The notes: generated from the letters alone by a model not told the origin. A stretch of 64,000 nt of DNA from Nocardioides sp. Soil774 (GCF_001428125.1 NZ_LMSM01000007.1:255922-319921); one strand, 5' to 3'. Positions 1-9,043 are shown, counted from the first letter of the stretch. Translations and numbers: made by a program.

Positions 1-525
1 CGCGTTGAGGCTGTCGCACTTCCACTCGTAGCGCCGCATGCCCAGGTCGTCGAACGCGAGCCGCAGGAGCAGCGCCATCGCCTCGGTGGCGGCGCGGCTG
101 CGCTGGAGCTGGCGGCCGAACGCGATGCCGCCCACCTCGATCGACCCCATGACAGGATCGATGCGCATCAACGAGCAGAAGCCCGCCGCGCGGCCCGTCT
201 CGACCGGGACGATGGCGTACATGACCTGTCCGGGATCGGCGGCGCCGTGCTCGACGATCGCCGCCATCTCGTCGCGGTCGCGCGGGCGCTCCCAGAACAG
301 GTAGGTCCACGTCGGCTCGTCGTCGGGGCGGCACAGGGCCCGGAGGAGGTCGTCGACGTGCCGCTCCCCGATCGGTTCGAGCCGGACGCCGCGCCCCTCG
401 AGGACGACGTCCTTCGCTGGCGGTCTGGCGCCCGACCAGTCGACGGGCCGGCCGAGCGGCTGCCCGTGGTCGTTGGTGCTCCTCGTCCGCGTGGCCGAGA
501 GCCGCACCCCCACCGGCCCGCTCAC
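1..525 (-). CDS. GNAT family N-acetyltransferase, truncated by the window edge
   Basis: The reading frame is open from a GTG at 525 to base 1, 175 codons, so the C-terminus is missing. The protein carries an N-terminal stretch with NDHGQPLGRPVDW, then VRLEPIGERHVDDL, WTYLF and a GGIAFGRQLQRSRAATEAM segment that matches the acetyl-CoA binding region of RimJ/RimL-type GNAT enzymes, followed by RRYEWKCDSLN. The family transfers acetyl groups from acetyl-CoA to amines; the substrate cannot be told. Its GTG overlaps the kynU stop as GTGA, so the two genes are translationally coupled and probably one mRNA. No frameshift is visible. Confidence 0.85.
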   Translation of the reverse strand, partial: MSGPVGVRLSATRTRSTNDHGQPLGRPVDWSGARPPAKDVVLEGRGVRLEPIGERHVDDLLRALCRPDDEPTWTYLFWERPRDRDEMAAIVEHGAADPGQVMYAIVPVETGRAAGFCSLMRIDPVMGSIEVGGIAFGRQLQRSRAATEAMALLLRLAFDDLGMRRYEWKCDSLNA

Positions 526-1736
526 CGCAGCGCCTCCGCGACCGCGGCCATGCCGCGCTCGACCTCGTCGAACGACGTCGACAGCGGCGACAGCCCGATC
601 CGCAGCCCGCCGGGGTCGCGGTAGTCGGGGATGACGTCGCGCTCCCACAGGCGTGCGGTCACCTCGCGCATCCGCTCGTGGTGCAGCGTCACGTGGCCGC
701 CGCGCTGCGCGGGGTCGCGCGGCGAGGCGAGGGTGACCTCGGGCAGCGTCGCGTCGGCGAGCTCGACGGCGTACGACGTCAGCGCGACGGACTTGGCGCG
801 GATCGCCTCGATCCCGGCCTCCTCGACCAGCTCGAGCATGCTCTGCATCGCGACCATCCCCAGGATCGGCGGGGTGCCGGAGATGAAGCGCCGGATGCCC
901 GAGGCGGGCGTGTAGCCCGGGCCCATGAGGAACGGGTCGGCATGGCCCATCCAGCCCTGGATCGGCTGGGTGAGCTCGCCCTGGAGCCGCTGCGCCACGT
1001 AGCCGAAGGCCGGCGAGCCGGGGCCGCCGTTGAGGTACTTGTAGCTGCAGCCGACGGCGAGGTCGGCGTCCCACGCGTCGAGGTCGACCGCGACCGCACC
1101 GGCGGAGTGGCAGAGGTCCCAGAGCACCAGGGCGCCGGCGTCGTGGGCGATGCGGGTGAGCTCGGGTGCGTCGGCCAGCCAGGCCGAGCGGTAGGCCACG
1201 TGGTTGAGCACGACCAGCGCGGTGCGCTCCCCCACGACCTCGCGCAGCTGGTCGGCGGTGACGCCGGCTGAGGTGTCGACCTCGATCCAGCGCAGCGTCA
1301 GGCCGCGCTCGGCGGCGATGCCCTCGGCGACGTAGCGGTCGGTCGGGAAGTTGTCGGTGTCGATGACGATCTCGGTGCGCGCAGGGTCGGTGCGCACGGC
1401 GTGGTCGACGGCAGCCCGCATCAGCTTGTAGAGCCAGACGGTGGTCGAGTCACCGACGGCGGTCTGGCCCGGCGCGGCGCCCAGGCAGACCCGGCCGAGG
1501 TCGTCGCCGAGGGTGGTGGGCAGGTCCATCCAGCGCTCGTCCCAGCCGCGGATCAGCCGGCCGCCCCACTCGTGCTCGACGAAGTCGGTGAGGCGCTCGG
1601 CCGCGGTCGCGACGGGGCGGCCGAGGGAGTTGCCGTCGAAGTAGACGAGGTCACTGCCGGCGCCGACGAACCGATCGCGGAAGTGCGCCAGCGGGTCGGC
1701 GGCGTCGAGCCCGGTCGCGGAGGTGGAGGTGCTCAC
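522..1736 (-). CDS. kynU: Kynureninase
   Basis: A PLP enzyme of fold type I that cleaves kynurenine (or 3-hydroxykynurenine) to (3-hydroxy)anthranilate and alanine in tryptophan catabolism. The 404-residue length is normal. Visible motifs are YFDGNSLGR near residue 32, WDLCHSAGA (206-214) with the PLP-binding aspartate, and SYKYLNGGPG with the Schiff-base lysine at K233. The start is a GTG at 1736; a TAGGTT hexamer lies 6 nt before it, suggesting a leaderless transcript. No other kynurenine-pathway gene is in the window, so the gene may serve catabolism with partners elsewhere. It is followed by a coupled GNAT gene. Confidence 0.95.
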   Translation of the reverse strand: MSTSTSATGLDAADPLAHFRDRFVGAGSDLVYFDGNSLGRPVATAAERLTDFVEHEWGGRLIRGWDERWMDLPTTLGDDLGRVCLGAAPGQTAVGDSTTVWLYKLMRAAVDHAVRTDPARTEIVIDTDNFPTDRYVAEGIAAERGLTLRWIEVDTSAGVTADQLREVVGERTALVVLNHVAYRSAWLADAPELTRIAHDAGALVLWDLCHSAGAVAVDLDAWDADLAVGCSYKYLNGGPGSPAFGYVAQRLQGELTQPIQGWMGHADPFLMGPGYTPASGIRRFISGTPPILGMVAMQSMLELVEEAGIEAIRAKSVALTSYAVELADATLPEVTLASPRDPAQRGGHVTLHHERMREVTARLWERDVIPDYRDPGGLRIGLSPLSTSFDEVERGMAAVAEALR

Positions 1737-1742
1737 CTCCGC

Positions 1743-1748
1743 AACCTA
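1743..1748 (-). promoter_or_regulatory. Putative -10 element of kynU
   Basis: TAGGTT on the minus strand, 6 nt before the GTG start. One of many such hexamers in this window; the spacing fits leaderless transcription. Confidence 0.5.
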
Positions 1749-1761
1749 TCCGGCCGGTGCG

Positions 1762-3453
1762 TCAGTAGCAGACGGCGCCGTGGGCCGCGGACTGCACGAC
1801 CTTGCGGTACTTGCCGAGCACGCCGCGGGTGTACTTCGGCGGCAGCGGCTCCCAGCCCTCGGCGCGCTGGGCCAGCTCGGCCTCGTCGAGGTCGACGTCG
1901 AGGCTCATGCTGGCCACGTCGAGGGTGATCCGGTCGCCGTCACGGAGGAAGGCGATCGGGCCGCCGTCGCTGGCCTCGGGGGCGATGTGGCCCACGCACA
2001 GGCCCGTCGTGCCCCCGGAGAACCGACCGTCGGTGATCAGCAGGACGTCCTTGCCAAGGCCGGCTCCCTTGATCGCGCCGGTGATGGCGAGCATCTCCCG
2101 CATGCCGGGGCCACCCTTGGGGCCCTCGTAGCGGATCACCACGACGTCACCGGCCTTGATCGCCCCCTCGGCGAGCGCGTCGAGCGCCTTGCGCTCACCG
2201 TCGAAGACGCGCGCGGTGCCGGTGAAGGTGGAGTCGTCGAAGCCGGCGCTCTTGACGACGGCACCGTCGGGGGCGAGGGAGCCCTTGAGGATGGTGAGAC
2301 CGCCGGTGGCGTGGATCGGGCGGTCGAGCTGGCGCAGGATCTCGCCGTCGAGGGGCTTGGGGTCGAGGTCGGCGAGGTTCTCCGCCATCGTCTTGCCGGT
2401 GCAGGTGAGCACGTCGCCGTGCAGGTGACCCGCGTCGAGCAGCGCTCGCAGCAGCACGGGGATGCCGCCGACGCGGTCGAAGTCGGTCCACACGAAGCGG
2501 CCGAAGGGCTTCATGTCGGCCAGGTGCGGCACGTTCTTGCCGATGCGGGTGAAGTCGTCGAGGGTGAGGTCGACCTCGGCCTCACGGGCGATCGCGAGCA
2601 GGTGGAGCACGGCGTTGGTGGAGCCGCCGAGGGCCATCGCCATCGCGATGGCGTTCTCGAAGGCCGGCTTGGTCATGATCTGGCGGGCGGTGATGCCCTT
2701 GCGGAGCATCTCGACGACGGCCTCGCCGGACTTGTGGGCGAAGCCGTCGCGGCGACGGTCCACGGCCGGCGGGCTGGAGCTGCCCGGCAGCGACATGCCG
2801 AGGGCCTCGGCCACGCTGGCCATCGTGTTGGCGGTGTACGCCCCGCCGCACGCGCCCTCGCCGGGACAGATCGCGCGCTCGATCTCGTCTACCTTCTCGC
2901 GGCTGATCTTGCCGGCCAGGCACGCGCCGACCGCCTCGAAGGCGTCGATGATCGTGACGTCCTTGCCGTCGACCTGGCCGGGCATGATCGTGCCGGCGTA
3001 GAGGAAGACGCTCGCGAGGTCGAGGCGCGCGGCGGCCATCAGCATCCCGGGCAGCGACTTGTCGCACCCGGCGAGCAGGACCGAGCCGTCGAGCCGCTCG
3101 GCCATCATCACGGTCTCGACGGAGTCGGCAATCACCTCGCGGCTGACGAGGGAGAAGTGCATGCCCTCGTGACCCATCGAGATCCCGTCGGAGACCGAGA
3201 TGGTGCCGAACTCCAGCGGGAAGCCACCGGCGGCGTGCACGCCGTTCTTCACCGCCTTGGCCAGCCGGTCGAGCGACAGGTTGCACGGGGTGATCTCGTT
3301 CCAGCTCGACGCGACCCCGATCTGGGGCTTCACCCAGTCGTCGTCACCCATGCCCACCGCGCGCAGCATCCCGCGGGCAGCGGTCGCCTCGAGTCCGTCG
3401 GTGACGTCGCGGCTGCGGGGCTTGATGTCGGGGGCGTCGCCTGCGTGGGTCAT
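1762..3453 (-). CDS. ilvD: Dihydroxy-acid dehydratase
   Basis: Dehydrates 2,3-dihydroxy-isovalerate and -methylvalerate to the 2-oxo acids in valine and isoleucine synthesis. The protein has 563 residues with the ILVD/EDD landmarks [36 protein letters not shown] and [19 protein letters not shown]. Cysteines C57, C130 and C202 are placed as Fe-S ligands of the [2Fe-2S] type. The ATG at 3453 is chosen rather than an in-frame upstream start at 3540: the extension is arginine-rich, overlaps the next gene, and a TAGCCT hexamer lies 7 nt before 3453. The gene stands alone, apart from other ilv genes. Confidence 0.96.
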   Translation of the reverse strand: MTHAGDAPDIKPRSRDVTDGLEATAARGMLRAVGMGDDDWVKPQIGVASSWNEITPCNLSLDRLAKAVKNGVHAAGGFPLEFGTISVSDGISMGHEGMHFSLVSREVIADSVETVMMAERLDGSVLLAGCDKSLPGMLMAAARLDLASVFLYAGTIMPGQVDGKDVTIIDAFEAVGACLAGKISREKVDEIERAICPGEGACGGAYTANTMASVAEALGMSLPGSSSPPAVDRRRDGFAHKSGEAVVEMLRKGITARQIMTKPAFENAIAMAMALGGSTNAVLHLLAIAREAEVDLTLDDFTRIGKNVPHLADMKPFGRFVWTDFDRVGGIPVLLRALLDAGHLHGDVLTCTGKTMAENLADLDPKPLDGEILRQLDRPIHATGGLTILKGSLAPDGAVVKSAGFDDSTFTGTARVFDGERKALDALAEGAIKAGDVVVIRYEGPKGGPGMREMLAITGAIKGAGLGKDVLLITDGRFSGGTTGLCVGHIAPEASDGGPIAFLRDGDRITLDVASMSLDVDLDEAELAQRAEGWEPLPPKYTRGVLGKYRKVVQSAAHGAVCY

Positions 3454-3497
3454 GGACGTCAGGCTAGCCGCGGCCGGATCCACCCGGCGCCCGCGTC

Positions 3498-4100
3498 TCA
3501 CCTGCCTGCGCGACGACGTTCGCGCTGCTCGTCGCACCACTCCACCTCGGCGGCGAGCTGGTGCACGGCGGGGTGGTCGTCAGGCGTCCCGTGCAGCCAC
3601 CGCTCGATCCCCTTCCGGTGCGGCGAGAGGGTGAACCGGATCCCTGGATCCCGCCGGCGACGCGAGCGGTCGCGAGCGTCGTACGCCTCCACCGACGTCA
3701 TCGACCGCAACCGACGCGGGATCCACCAGTGCGCCGCCTTGAGGTCGGTGTGCGCGGGATACCTGCTGCCCCCGTGCTTGCGCGCGCCGTCCTCCCGCAT
3801 GGGTGCCACCTCCGCGCCCGTGTCGCGATCGGTGAGCCGCACCTCCACTCCTGCGAGCTCCAGCAGGCGCAGGACCATCGCGACCCTCGGGCTGGTGCGC
3901 GCGGTCTCCCACCGCGCCACCTGGGACTGAGACACACCGAGGATCTCGGCCAGTCCGCGCTGCGATACGTCGAGGATGCGCCGGACCCGCCGGACGATGC
4001 CGGGGACGTGACCCTTGAACGGCCCCATCCACCACCACTCGCGCTCGGCCTCGGTCCAGTTGGCCATCGAGTCCCACGTCGCCGCGTCGATGTCGTCCAT
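3498..4100 (-). CDS. XRE-family helix-turn-helix protein
   Basis: A 200-residue protein with an HTH_3/Cro-CI domain at about residues 36-80 ([20 protein letters not shown] is the recognition unit). Before it is a Trp-rich segment (EREWWWMG). The C-terminal half is basic ([11 protein letters not shown]) and has [19 protein letters not shown] do not recognise a domain there. Likely a cytoplasmic DNA-binding regulator of unknown target. It precedes ilvD on the same strand, but ilvD has its own promoter-like hexamer in the gap. A cotranscription or regulatory link is possible but not shown. Confidence 0.85.
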   Translation of the reverse strand: MDDIDAATWDSMANWTEAEREWWWMGPFKGHVPGIVRRVRRILDVSQRGLAEILGVSQSQVARWETARTSPRVAMVLRLLELAGVEVRLTDRDTGAEVAPMREDGARKHGGSRYPAHTDLKAAHWWIPRRLRSMTSVEAYDARDRSRRRRDPGIRFTLSPHRKGIERWLHGTPDDHPAVHQLAAEVEWCDEQRERRRAGR

Positions 4101-4316
4101 TGCCTCACGCTCCCCGTCCCGGTGTGTCGGCGCCGCCCGGTCGGGCGACGTCGTACACCCATGACAGGCAGCGGCACCGACATCCCGACGGCGTCGTCCA
4201 CAGGGGCCGCCCTCACCCGACCTCAGGGCCGGCCTGTGGACGTCTCCTGGTCCGCGATGGCCCGAGTCGCCCGACGGCTGCTCCGGTCACCGCGCCGTCC
4301 CCTCACCCCTTGGCCT

Positions 4317-4335
4317 TGAGTCGCCCAGCGACTCA
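4317..4335. repeat. 19-bp palindrome, intergenic copy
   Basis: TGAGTCGCCCAGCGACTCA. Its reverse complement is identical to two copies inside the DUF4430 gene (11907-11925, 11955-11973). The 8-bp arms are perfect with a 3-nt centre. It looks like a small dispersed REP-type palindrome. Confidence 0.8.
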
Positions 4336-4381
4336 TCGCCAAGCGAGGCGACGAGCGGTCTGGCAAACCGGGCGGGCAGCC

Positions 4382-4424
4382 GGACGGGGAGCCGGTCGGG
4401 ATCTGGACGGGGAGGCGGTCGCGG
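4382..4424. repeat. Two 23-bp-period direct repeats
   Basis: GGACGGGGAGCCGGTCGGG at 4382-4400 is followed by GGACGGGGAGGCGGTCGCGG at 4405-4424. It ends directly against the stop codon of the BNR gene. Function unknown. Confidence 0.6.
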
Positions 4425-5528
4425 TCAGTCGATCTTGGCGGCGCGTACGACGAGGACGTCGGGCAGGTCCTTGTGGATCTCCTGCCAGGAAGTGCCCTCG
4501 TCGGGCGAGGCCCACACCCCGCCGTTGCGCCCGCCGAAGTAGAGGCCGGCCTGGTCGTGGTCGTCGACGCACATCGCGTCGCGCATCACCGCGGCGTAGT
4601 AGCCCTCGGGAAGGCTGCCCTCGCCGAGCGGCTCCCACGAGGTGCCCGCGTCGACGGTGCGGTAGACGCGCGCCTTGCCGTCGACCGGCCAGCGACCCTC
4701 GGCGCCGTCGATGGGGAAGTTGTAGGCGGTGTCGCCGCGGTGCGGGTGGGTGACCATGGCGAACCCGAAGTCGGTCGGCAGGGTCGCAGCGATGTCCTGC
4801 CAGGACGCCCCGCCGTCGTCGGAGCGGTAGACGCCGCCGTGGTTCTGCAGGTAGAGGCGCTCGGGGTCGACCGCGTCGCGAGCGACCTTGTGCACGCACT
4901 GCCCGAACTCGGGGTAGTTGCGCTCGCCGGGGAAGAACTCGGCCTTGATGCCGGTGTTGGACGCCGACCACGACTCGCCCCCGTCGGCGGTCACGTAGAC
5001 CCCGCCGGTGGAGAGCGCGGCCAGGACCCGGTCGGGGTCGGTCGGGTGCGGCAGGATCGTGTGGAAGGCCTGACCCCCGAAGCCCGCGTTCCACTCCGGG
5101 CGGTGCGGGTGGTCCCAGAGCCCGCGGACGAGCGAGAAGGTCTCGCCCCGATCCTCGGAGCGGAAGACCGCGCCGGGCTCGGTGCCGGCCCAGACGATGC
5201 CCTCGCCGCCGTCGGCCGACACGCCGGGCTGCAGCTGCCACACGCGGGCCAGGGTCGCGCCGGTGTCCTCGGGGAAGCGGGCCGCGCCGTTGGGGGTCTC
5301 GCCCCACGACCCCCCGAGGTCGTCGGAGCGCCAGACCTGGGGGCCCAGCCAGCTCGACGACGCACCCGCCAGCAGACGCGGCGAGCCCCCGCGGGTGTCG
5401 ACCATGACGGAGTAGACCTCCTCCATCGGGAAGTGGGGCCCGGTCCACTCCCACGACCGGCGTTCCTCGTCGGAGGTGCCGAGCCACAGGCCCTTGCGGG
5501 TCCCGACCATGAGCAGCGTGCGCGACAT
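4425..5528 (-). CDS. BNR/Asp-box repeat beta-propeller protein
   Basis: A 367-residue protein with at least six Asp-box motifs (SxDxGxxW type): SDDLGGSW, SEDRGETF, TADGGESW, SDDGGASW, TVDAGTSW and SPDEGTSW. These repeat along the chain, as in sialidase-like and VPS10-like propellers. No signal peptide is visible, so it is probably cytoplasmic, and sialidase activity cannot be assumed. The start at 5528 is preceded by a strong GGAGG Shine-Dalgarno; an in-frame start 9 codons upstream has none. It is divergent from a PadR gene 68 bp away, which makes it the likely PadR target. Confidence 0.85.
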   Translation of the reverse strand: MSRTLLMVGTRKGLWLGTSDEERRSWEWTGPHFPMEEVYSVMVDTRGGSPRLLAGASSSWLGPQVWRSDDLGGSWGETPNGAARFPEDTGATLARVWQLQPGVSADGGEGIVWAGTEPGAVFRSEDRGETFSLVRGLWDHPHRPEWNAGFGGQAFHTILPHPTDPDRVLAALSTGGVYVTADGGESWSASNTGIKAEFFPGERNYPEFGQCVHKVARDAVDPERLYLQNHGGVYRSDDGGASWQDIAATLPTDFGFAMVTHPHRGDTAYNFPIDGAEGRWPVDGKARVYRTVDAGTSWEPLGEGSLPEGYYAAVMRDAMCVDDHDQAGLYFGGRNGGVWASPDEGTSWQEIHKDLPDVLVVRAAKID

Positions 5529-5550
5529 CTGTCCTCCGTCAGCAGATGGT

Positions 5551-5587
5551 GTCACTACGTGACTATTCCGATTAGGAACACTACTCT
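5551..5587 (+). promoter_or_regulatory. padR promoter with overlapping palindromic operators
   Basis: A -35 GTGACT (5559-5564), 17-bp spacer and -10 TACTCT (5582-5587) read toward padR. The perfect dyad GTCACTACGTGAC (5551-5563) overlaps the -35, and a second dyad TTCC-N5-GGAA (5566-5578) lies in the spacer. These are good candidates for PadR binding that would also repress the divergent BNR gene. Confidence 0.6.
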
Positions 5588-5596
5588 CGAGTGGCG

Positions 5597-6190
5597 ATGA
5601 GTCAAGACATCCCGGTGACCGGATACGCGATCCTCGGCCTGCTCACCTTCGGCGACGAGCTGACGGGCTACGAGATCAAGCAGCGCGCCGACGTCACGCT
5701 CCGCTTCTACTGGGTCTCCCCCGCGATGAGCCAGATCTACACCGAGCTCCGCCGGCTCAGCGACCGCGGCCTGGTCGTCGCCGACGTCCGACGGGACGGT
5801 GGGCGGGAGGACGGGCGGGAGGTCACGACGTACGCCATCACGGACGCGGGCCAGGAGGCGCTGCGCGCCTGGATGGACCAGACCCCCGCCGGGTTCCCCG
5901 TGCTGAAGCACCCCGTGCTGCTGCGGCTGCTCATCGGGCACGTCACGGAGACCGAGCAGACCCGGCAGATGCTGCACGACTACGTCGCCGAGCTCGACCA
6001 GGCGCTGGCCGACCTGTCGGCGGTGCGCGAGAGCCTCAGGGGCGCCGACGAGCCCGGCCAGCCCTTCCGGTTCCCCTCGCTCGTCGCGGACTGGGGACTG
6101 GACTACTTCGACGCCGAGAAGAGGCACACCCGGCTCGCGCTGGCGAGCCTCGGTGAGACCGGCCCGGAGGGCGAGACCGCCACTGCCTAG
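5597..6190 (+). CDS. PadR-family transcriptional regulator
   Basis: A 197-residue protein with the PadR winged-helix N-domain (VTGYAILGLLTFGDELTGYEI, SPAMSQIYTELRRLSDRGLV, YAITDAGQEALRAWM) and a C-terminal Vir/dimerisation helix region (residues about 95-185). PadR proteins are usually repressors released by small ligands such as phenolics or drugs. ATG 5597 is preferred over GTG 5591 because it lies 9 nt after the -10. Dyads in its own promoter suggest autoregulation together with control of the divergent BNR gene. Confidence 0.93.
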   Translation: MSQDIPVTGYAILGLLTFGDELTGYEIKQRADVTLRFYWVSPAMSQIYTELRRLSDRGLVVADVRRDGGREDGREVTTYAITDAGQEALRAWMDQTPAGFPVLKHPVLLRLLIGHVTETEQTRQMLHDYVAELDQALADLSAVRESLRGADEPGQPFRFPSLVADWGLDYFDAEKRHTRLALASLGETGPEGETATA

Positions 6191-6193
6191 GGT
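6188..6193 (+). promoter_or_regulatory. Putative -10 element of the EamA gene
   Basis: TAGGGT begins on the padR stop codon and ends 7 nt before the GTG at 6201, the leaderless spacing. Confidence 0.45.
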
Positions 6194-6200
6194 GAGGCGG

Positions 6201-7067
6201 GTGACCACCCGCCCGAGCCGGACCCAGCTCGGCCCCGTGGGCCTGGTGCTGGTCGGGATCCTGGCGGTCCAGCTGGGCGCCGCCATCGCCAAGGGCCTGT
6301 TCGGCGAGATCTCGCCGACAGCGATGGTCTGGCTCCGCCTGGTCACCAGCGCCCTGGTGCTCGCCGCGGCCACCCGCCCACGGATCACCGGCCGTAGCCG
6401 CCGCGACTGGGTCGTCGTGCTGGGCTTCGGCGCGAGCCTGGCCACGATGAACTGGGCGATCTACCAGTCGTTCTCGCGCATCCCGCTGGGCATCGCGGTC
6501 ACGATCGAGTTCATCGGTCCGCTGACGCTGGCCGTGCTGGGCTCACGACGCGCCCGCGACCTCACCTGGGTGGTGCTGGCCGGCGCCGGGGTGGCCCTGC
6601 TGGGCTTCCAGCGCACCGGGCTGGACCTGCTCGGCGTGGCGTACGCCCTGCTCGCCGGCGCCGCGTGGGCGGCGTACATCCTGCTCAGTGCCAGCACGGG
6701 ACGCCGGTGGGCGGGCTTCGACGGCCTGGCGGTGGCGAGCGTCGCCGCAGCCACGGCGATGACGCTGCCCGCGCTGCTGAGCGCAGGCGGAAGCCTGTGG
6801 GACGGGCGGGTGCTCCTCCTCGGCGCCCTCGTAGGACTCCTCAGCTCGGTGATCCCCTACAGCTGCGAGCTCGTCGCGCTGCGCAGCCTGCGCCCGGCGG
6901 TGTTCGGCATCCTGATGAGCATGGAACCCGCGGCCGCAGCCCTGGCAGCCATCGTGGTGCTGCACGAGCACCTCTCGCCGCTCCAGTGGCTGGCGATCGC
7001 CTGCGTCGTCGTCGCCTCGGTGGGAGCGACCAGGTCTTCGGCGGCACCCGGCACAATCGCCACATGA
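6201..7067 (+). CDS. EamA/RhtA-type drug/metabolite exporter
   Basis: A 288-residue integral membrane protein with about ten hydrophobic segments arranged as two EamA repeats, RhtA-like (AIAKGLFGEISPTAMVWLRL, AIYQSFSRIPLGIAVTIEFI, VFGILMSMEPAAAALAAIVV). RhtA relatives export threonine, homoserine or other small metabolites across the cytoplasmic membrane. The GTG at 6201 is chosen; a GTG at 6192 is also in frame. The stop overlaps the next gene's start as ATGA, so the exporter and the lipoprotein form an operon. Substrate unknown. Confidence 0.88.
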   Translation: MTTRPSRTQLGPVGLVLVGILAVQLGAAIAKGLFGEISPTAMVWLRLVTSALVLAAATRPRITGRSRRDWVVVLGFGASLATMNWAIYQSFSRIPLGIAVTIEFIGPLTLAVLGSRRARDLTWVVLAGAGVALLGFQRTGLDLLGVAYALLAGAAWAAYILLSASTGRRWAGFDGLAVASVAAATAMTLPALLSAGGSLWDGRVLLLGALVGLLSSVIPYSCELVALRSLRPAVFGILMSMEPAAAALAAIVVLHEHLSPLQWLAIACVVVASVGATRSSAAPGTIAT

Positions 7068-8188
7068 CACCCCGCCTGGCCCTCCCCTCGCTGGCGCTGG
7101 TGCTGGGCGCGGCCACCGGGTGCGCCGGGACCACCTCCGAGCCGGTGCCCCGCACGACGCAGCCCACCGATCTCGCGAGCCAGCCCACCCCGAGCGACGA
7201 GCCGGCCGGCGAGCCCGGCGACGCGCCCCGCGCGGTCGACACGCTCGTCGACCGGCTCGAGGTGCCGTGGGGCGTGGACTTCCTGCCGGACGGCTCCGGC
7301 GTGGTGACCGAACGGACGAGCGGGCGGGTCCTGCGCGTCGCGGCCGACGGCACGACGAGCACCCTCGGCGTCATCACCGCAGCCGTGCCGCAGGGCGAGG
7401 CAGGGCTCCTCGGCGTCGCGGTCTCCCCGGACTTCGAGGACGACCGGACGCTGTTCTTCTACCTCACGAGCAGCTCCGACAACCGCGTGGTCCGTGCCGA
7501 GCTGGACGGTTCGAGCCTCGGCCCGCCCACGGTCGTGCTCGACGGCATCCCCGCGGGCTTCATCCACGACGGCGGCCGCATCGCCTTCGGTCCCGACGGC
7601 TACCTCTACGTCACCACCGGCGAGACCGGCGACCCCAGCCTCGCGCAGGACCCCGACAGCCTGGCCGGCAAGATCCTGCGGATCACGACCGACGGCGACC
7701 CCGCACCAGGCAACCCCGACCCCGACTCCCCCGTGTGGTCGCTGGGCCACCGCAACGTCCAGGGCCTCGCGTGGGACGACCAGGGTCGCCTGTGGGCCTC
7801 GGAGTTCGGCGACTCGACGTGGGACGAGCTCAACCTGATCGAGAAGGGCGGCAACTACGGCTGGCCCGAGGTCGAGGGCAGCGGCGGCGCGCCGGACTAC
7901 GTCGACCCCCAGCTCGTGTGGCCGGTGGAGGAGGCCTCCCCCAGCGGGTTGGCGTACGCCGACGGCCGGCTCTGGATGGCGGGGCTGCGGGGTCGACGCC
8001 TGTGGCGCATCGACGTCTCCGCGGACGGCCGGGCGTCGCACCCGACGGCATGGTTCACCGAGGACTACGGGCGCCTGCGCACCGTGGCCACCGCCCCGGA
8101 CGGCCGGCTGTGGGTGACCACGTCCAACCGGGACGGTCGCGGTGAGCCGACGCCCGAGGACGACCGGATCGTGGTCGTCGAGCCCTGA
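7064..8188 (+). CDS. PQQ-dependent sugar dehydrogenase-like lipoprotein
   Basis: A 374-residue secreted protein. The N-terminus MTPRLALPSLALVLGAATGC is a lipoprotein-type signal with Cys20, followed by a Pro/Thr/Ser-rich linker. The body matches the glucose/sorbosone dehydrogenase beta-propeller (VPWGVDFLPDGSGVVTER, GEAGLLGVAVSPDF, HDGGRIAFGPDGYLYVTTG, LAGKILRITTDG, GHRNVQGLAWD). Related soluble aldose dehydrogenases oxidise sugars with PQQ on the outer face of the cell. Whether this host makes PQQ is not shown here; many actinobacterial members are uncharacterised. It starts within the EamA stop (ATGA). Confidence 0.88.
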   Translation: MTPRLALPSLALVLGAATGCAGTTSEPVPRTTQPTDLASQPTPSDEPAGEPGDAPRAVDTLVDRLEVPWGVDFLPDGSGVVTERTSGRVLRVAADGTTSTLGVITAAVPQGEAGLLGVAVSPDFEDDRTLFFYLTSSSDNRVVRAELDGSSLGPPTVVLDGIPAGFIHDGGRIAFGPDGYLYVTTGETGDPSLAQDPDSLAGKILRITTDGDPAPGNPDPDSPVWSLGHRNVQGLAWDDQGRLWASEFGDSTWDELNLIEKGGNYGWPEVEGSGGAPDYVDPQLVWPVEEASPSGLAYADGRLWMAGLRGRRLWRIDVSADGRASHPTAWFTEDYGRLRTVATAPDGRLWVTTSNRDGRGEPTPEDDRIVVVEP

Positions 8189-8215
8189 GCCCGGTCGACC
8201 CGGACTCGGTCCGGC

Positions 8216-9043
8216 TCAGCCCGGACGGACCACCGCGCGCCGCGCCGCCCGGCGCAGCGTGGTGAGGATCGCGGGGCCGAGCACCACGATCGCGATCCCC
8301 GTGGTGACCGCACGGCCGGTGTCCCACCCGCCGGTCGAGGTGAGCAGCGTGTAGACGAGGAACCGGTGCGCGTTGTCGAGCACCGGGGCGCCCGCGACGT
8401 AGGACAGCGAGCCCTCGTGGCCGGGCACCACGATGCCGAGGGCGAAGGGCCAGAAGCTGAGGTTCATCAGCAGCCCGAAGAGGTACGACGCGACGACCGC
8501 GTAGGCGACCAGCATCGCGATCTCGGCGCGGCCGCCCACCCGTCGCGGCAGCAGGCCTGCGCCCATGCCGACCCACGCCGAGCAGATCATCTGGAACGGC
8601 AACCACGGACCCACGCCCGCGGTGAGCAGCGCCGAGGCGAACAACGAGGTGCAGCCCAGCACGAAGCCGAACCCCGCCCCGAACACCCGCCCGCCCAGCA
8701 CCAGCAGGAAGAACACGAGCTCGATGCCGGCGGTGCCAGCACCGAGGCCGCGCATCACGGCGTTGACGGCGGACAGCACGCCCAGGACCGCCAGCACCCG
8801 GGAGTCCATGCCGCCCTCCCCCATCTCAGCGAGGACGACGACCACCACGAGGGGCAGCAGGAAGAGGAAGAGGAACGGCGGCTCGACCCGCTCGCCGGGC
8901 TGCGCCTCGAGCAGCAGCGGCCAGCAGAGCATCATGAGCCCGGCGAGCGAGGCCAGGACGAGGACGGCTGCGGTGCGGGGGCCGATGGGCAGGGCGACGC
9001 CGGTGGGGGCGCCGGCACGGCTGCTGTCCTGCACGGTGCTCAC
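8216..9043 (-). CDS. ECF transporter substrate-binding S component, predicted cobalamin
   Basis: A 275-residue membrane protein with six or seven hydrophobic segments and no ATPase or solute-binding domain. Its place directly after EcfT and EcfAA' identifies it as the S component that captures the substrate and topples in the membrane to deliver it. The substrate is inferred from context: the operon begins with a cobalamin riboswitch and includes transcobalamin-like surface proteins. ECF-CbrT of Lactobacillus is the characterised precedent for B12 uptake by this transporter class. GTG start; GTGA overlap with the ATPase gene. Cobalt or a cobalamin precursor is the alternative substrate. Confidence 0.82.
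   Translation of the reverse strand: MSTVQDSSRAGAPTGVALPIGPRTAAVLVLASLAGLMMLCWPLLLEAQPGERVEPPFLFLFLLPLVVVVVLAEMGEGGMDSRVLAVLGVLSAVNAVMRGLGAGTAGIELVFFLLVLGGRVFGAGFGFVLGCTSLFASALLTAGVGPWLPFQMICSAWVGMGAGLLPRRVGGRAEIAMLVAYAVVASYLFGLLMNLSFWPFALGIVVPGHEGSLSYVAGAPVLDNAHRFLVYTLLTSTGGWDTGRAVTTGIAIVVLGPAILTTLRRAARRAVVRPG

Larger units (their letters stand above)
4101..4424. other. Gene-free interval with inverted and tandem repeats
   Basis: No convincing gene in these 324 bases between the XRE gene's start and the BNR gene's stop. It holds a 9-bp inverted repeat (GTCCACAGG at 4196-4204 and CCTGTGGAC at 4233-4241), one copy of the 19-bp palindrome (4317-4335) and two degenerate 23-bp-period direct repeats just after the BNR gene's end. 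The XRE promoter should also lie here, but no clear -35/-10 pair stands out. Confidence 0.6.

Noticed and set aside
38..624. Two plus-strand frames at the left edge
   Set aside because: They are antisense to a clear GNAT coding frame and to the kynU end.
1723..3930. Plus-strand 735-codon open frame antisense to ilvD and the XRE gene
   Set aside because: Composition is the reverse-frame shadow of ilvD; no start signal or family motif.
4425..5528. Calling the Asp-box protein a sialidase
   Set aside because: Asp boxes are structural and shared by many propellers; no FRIP motif or catalytic Arg triad could be identified.
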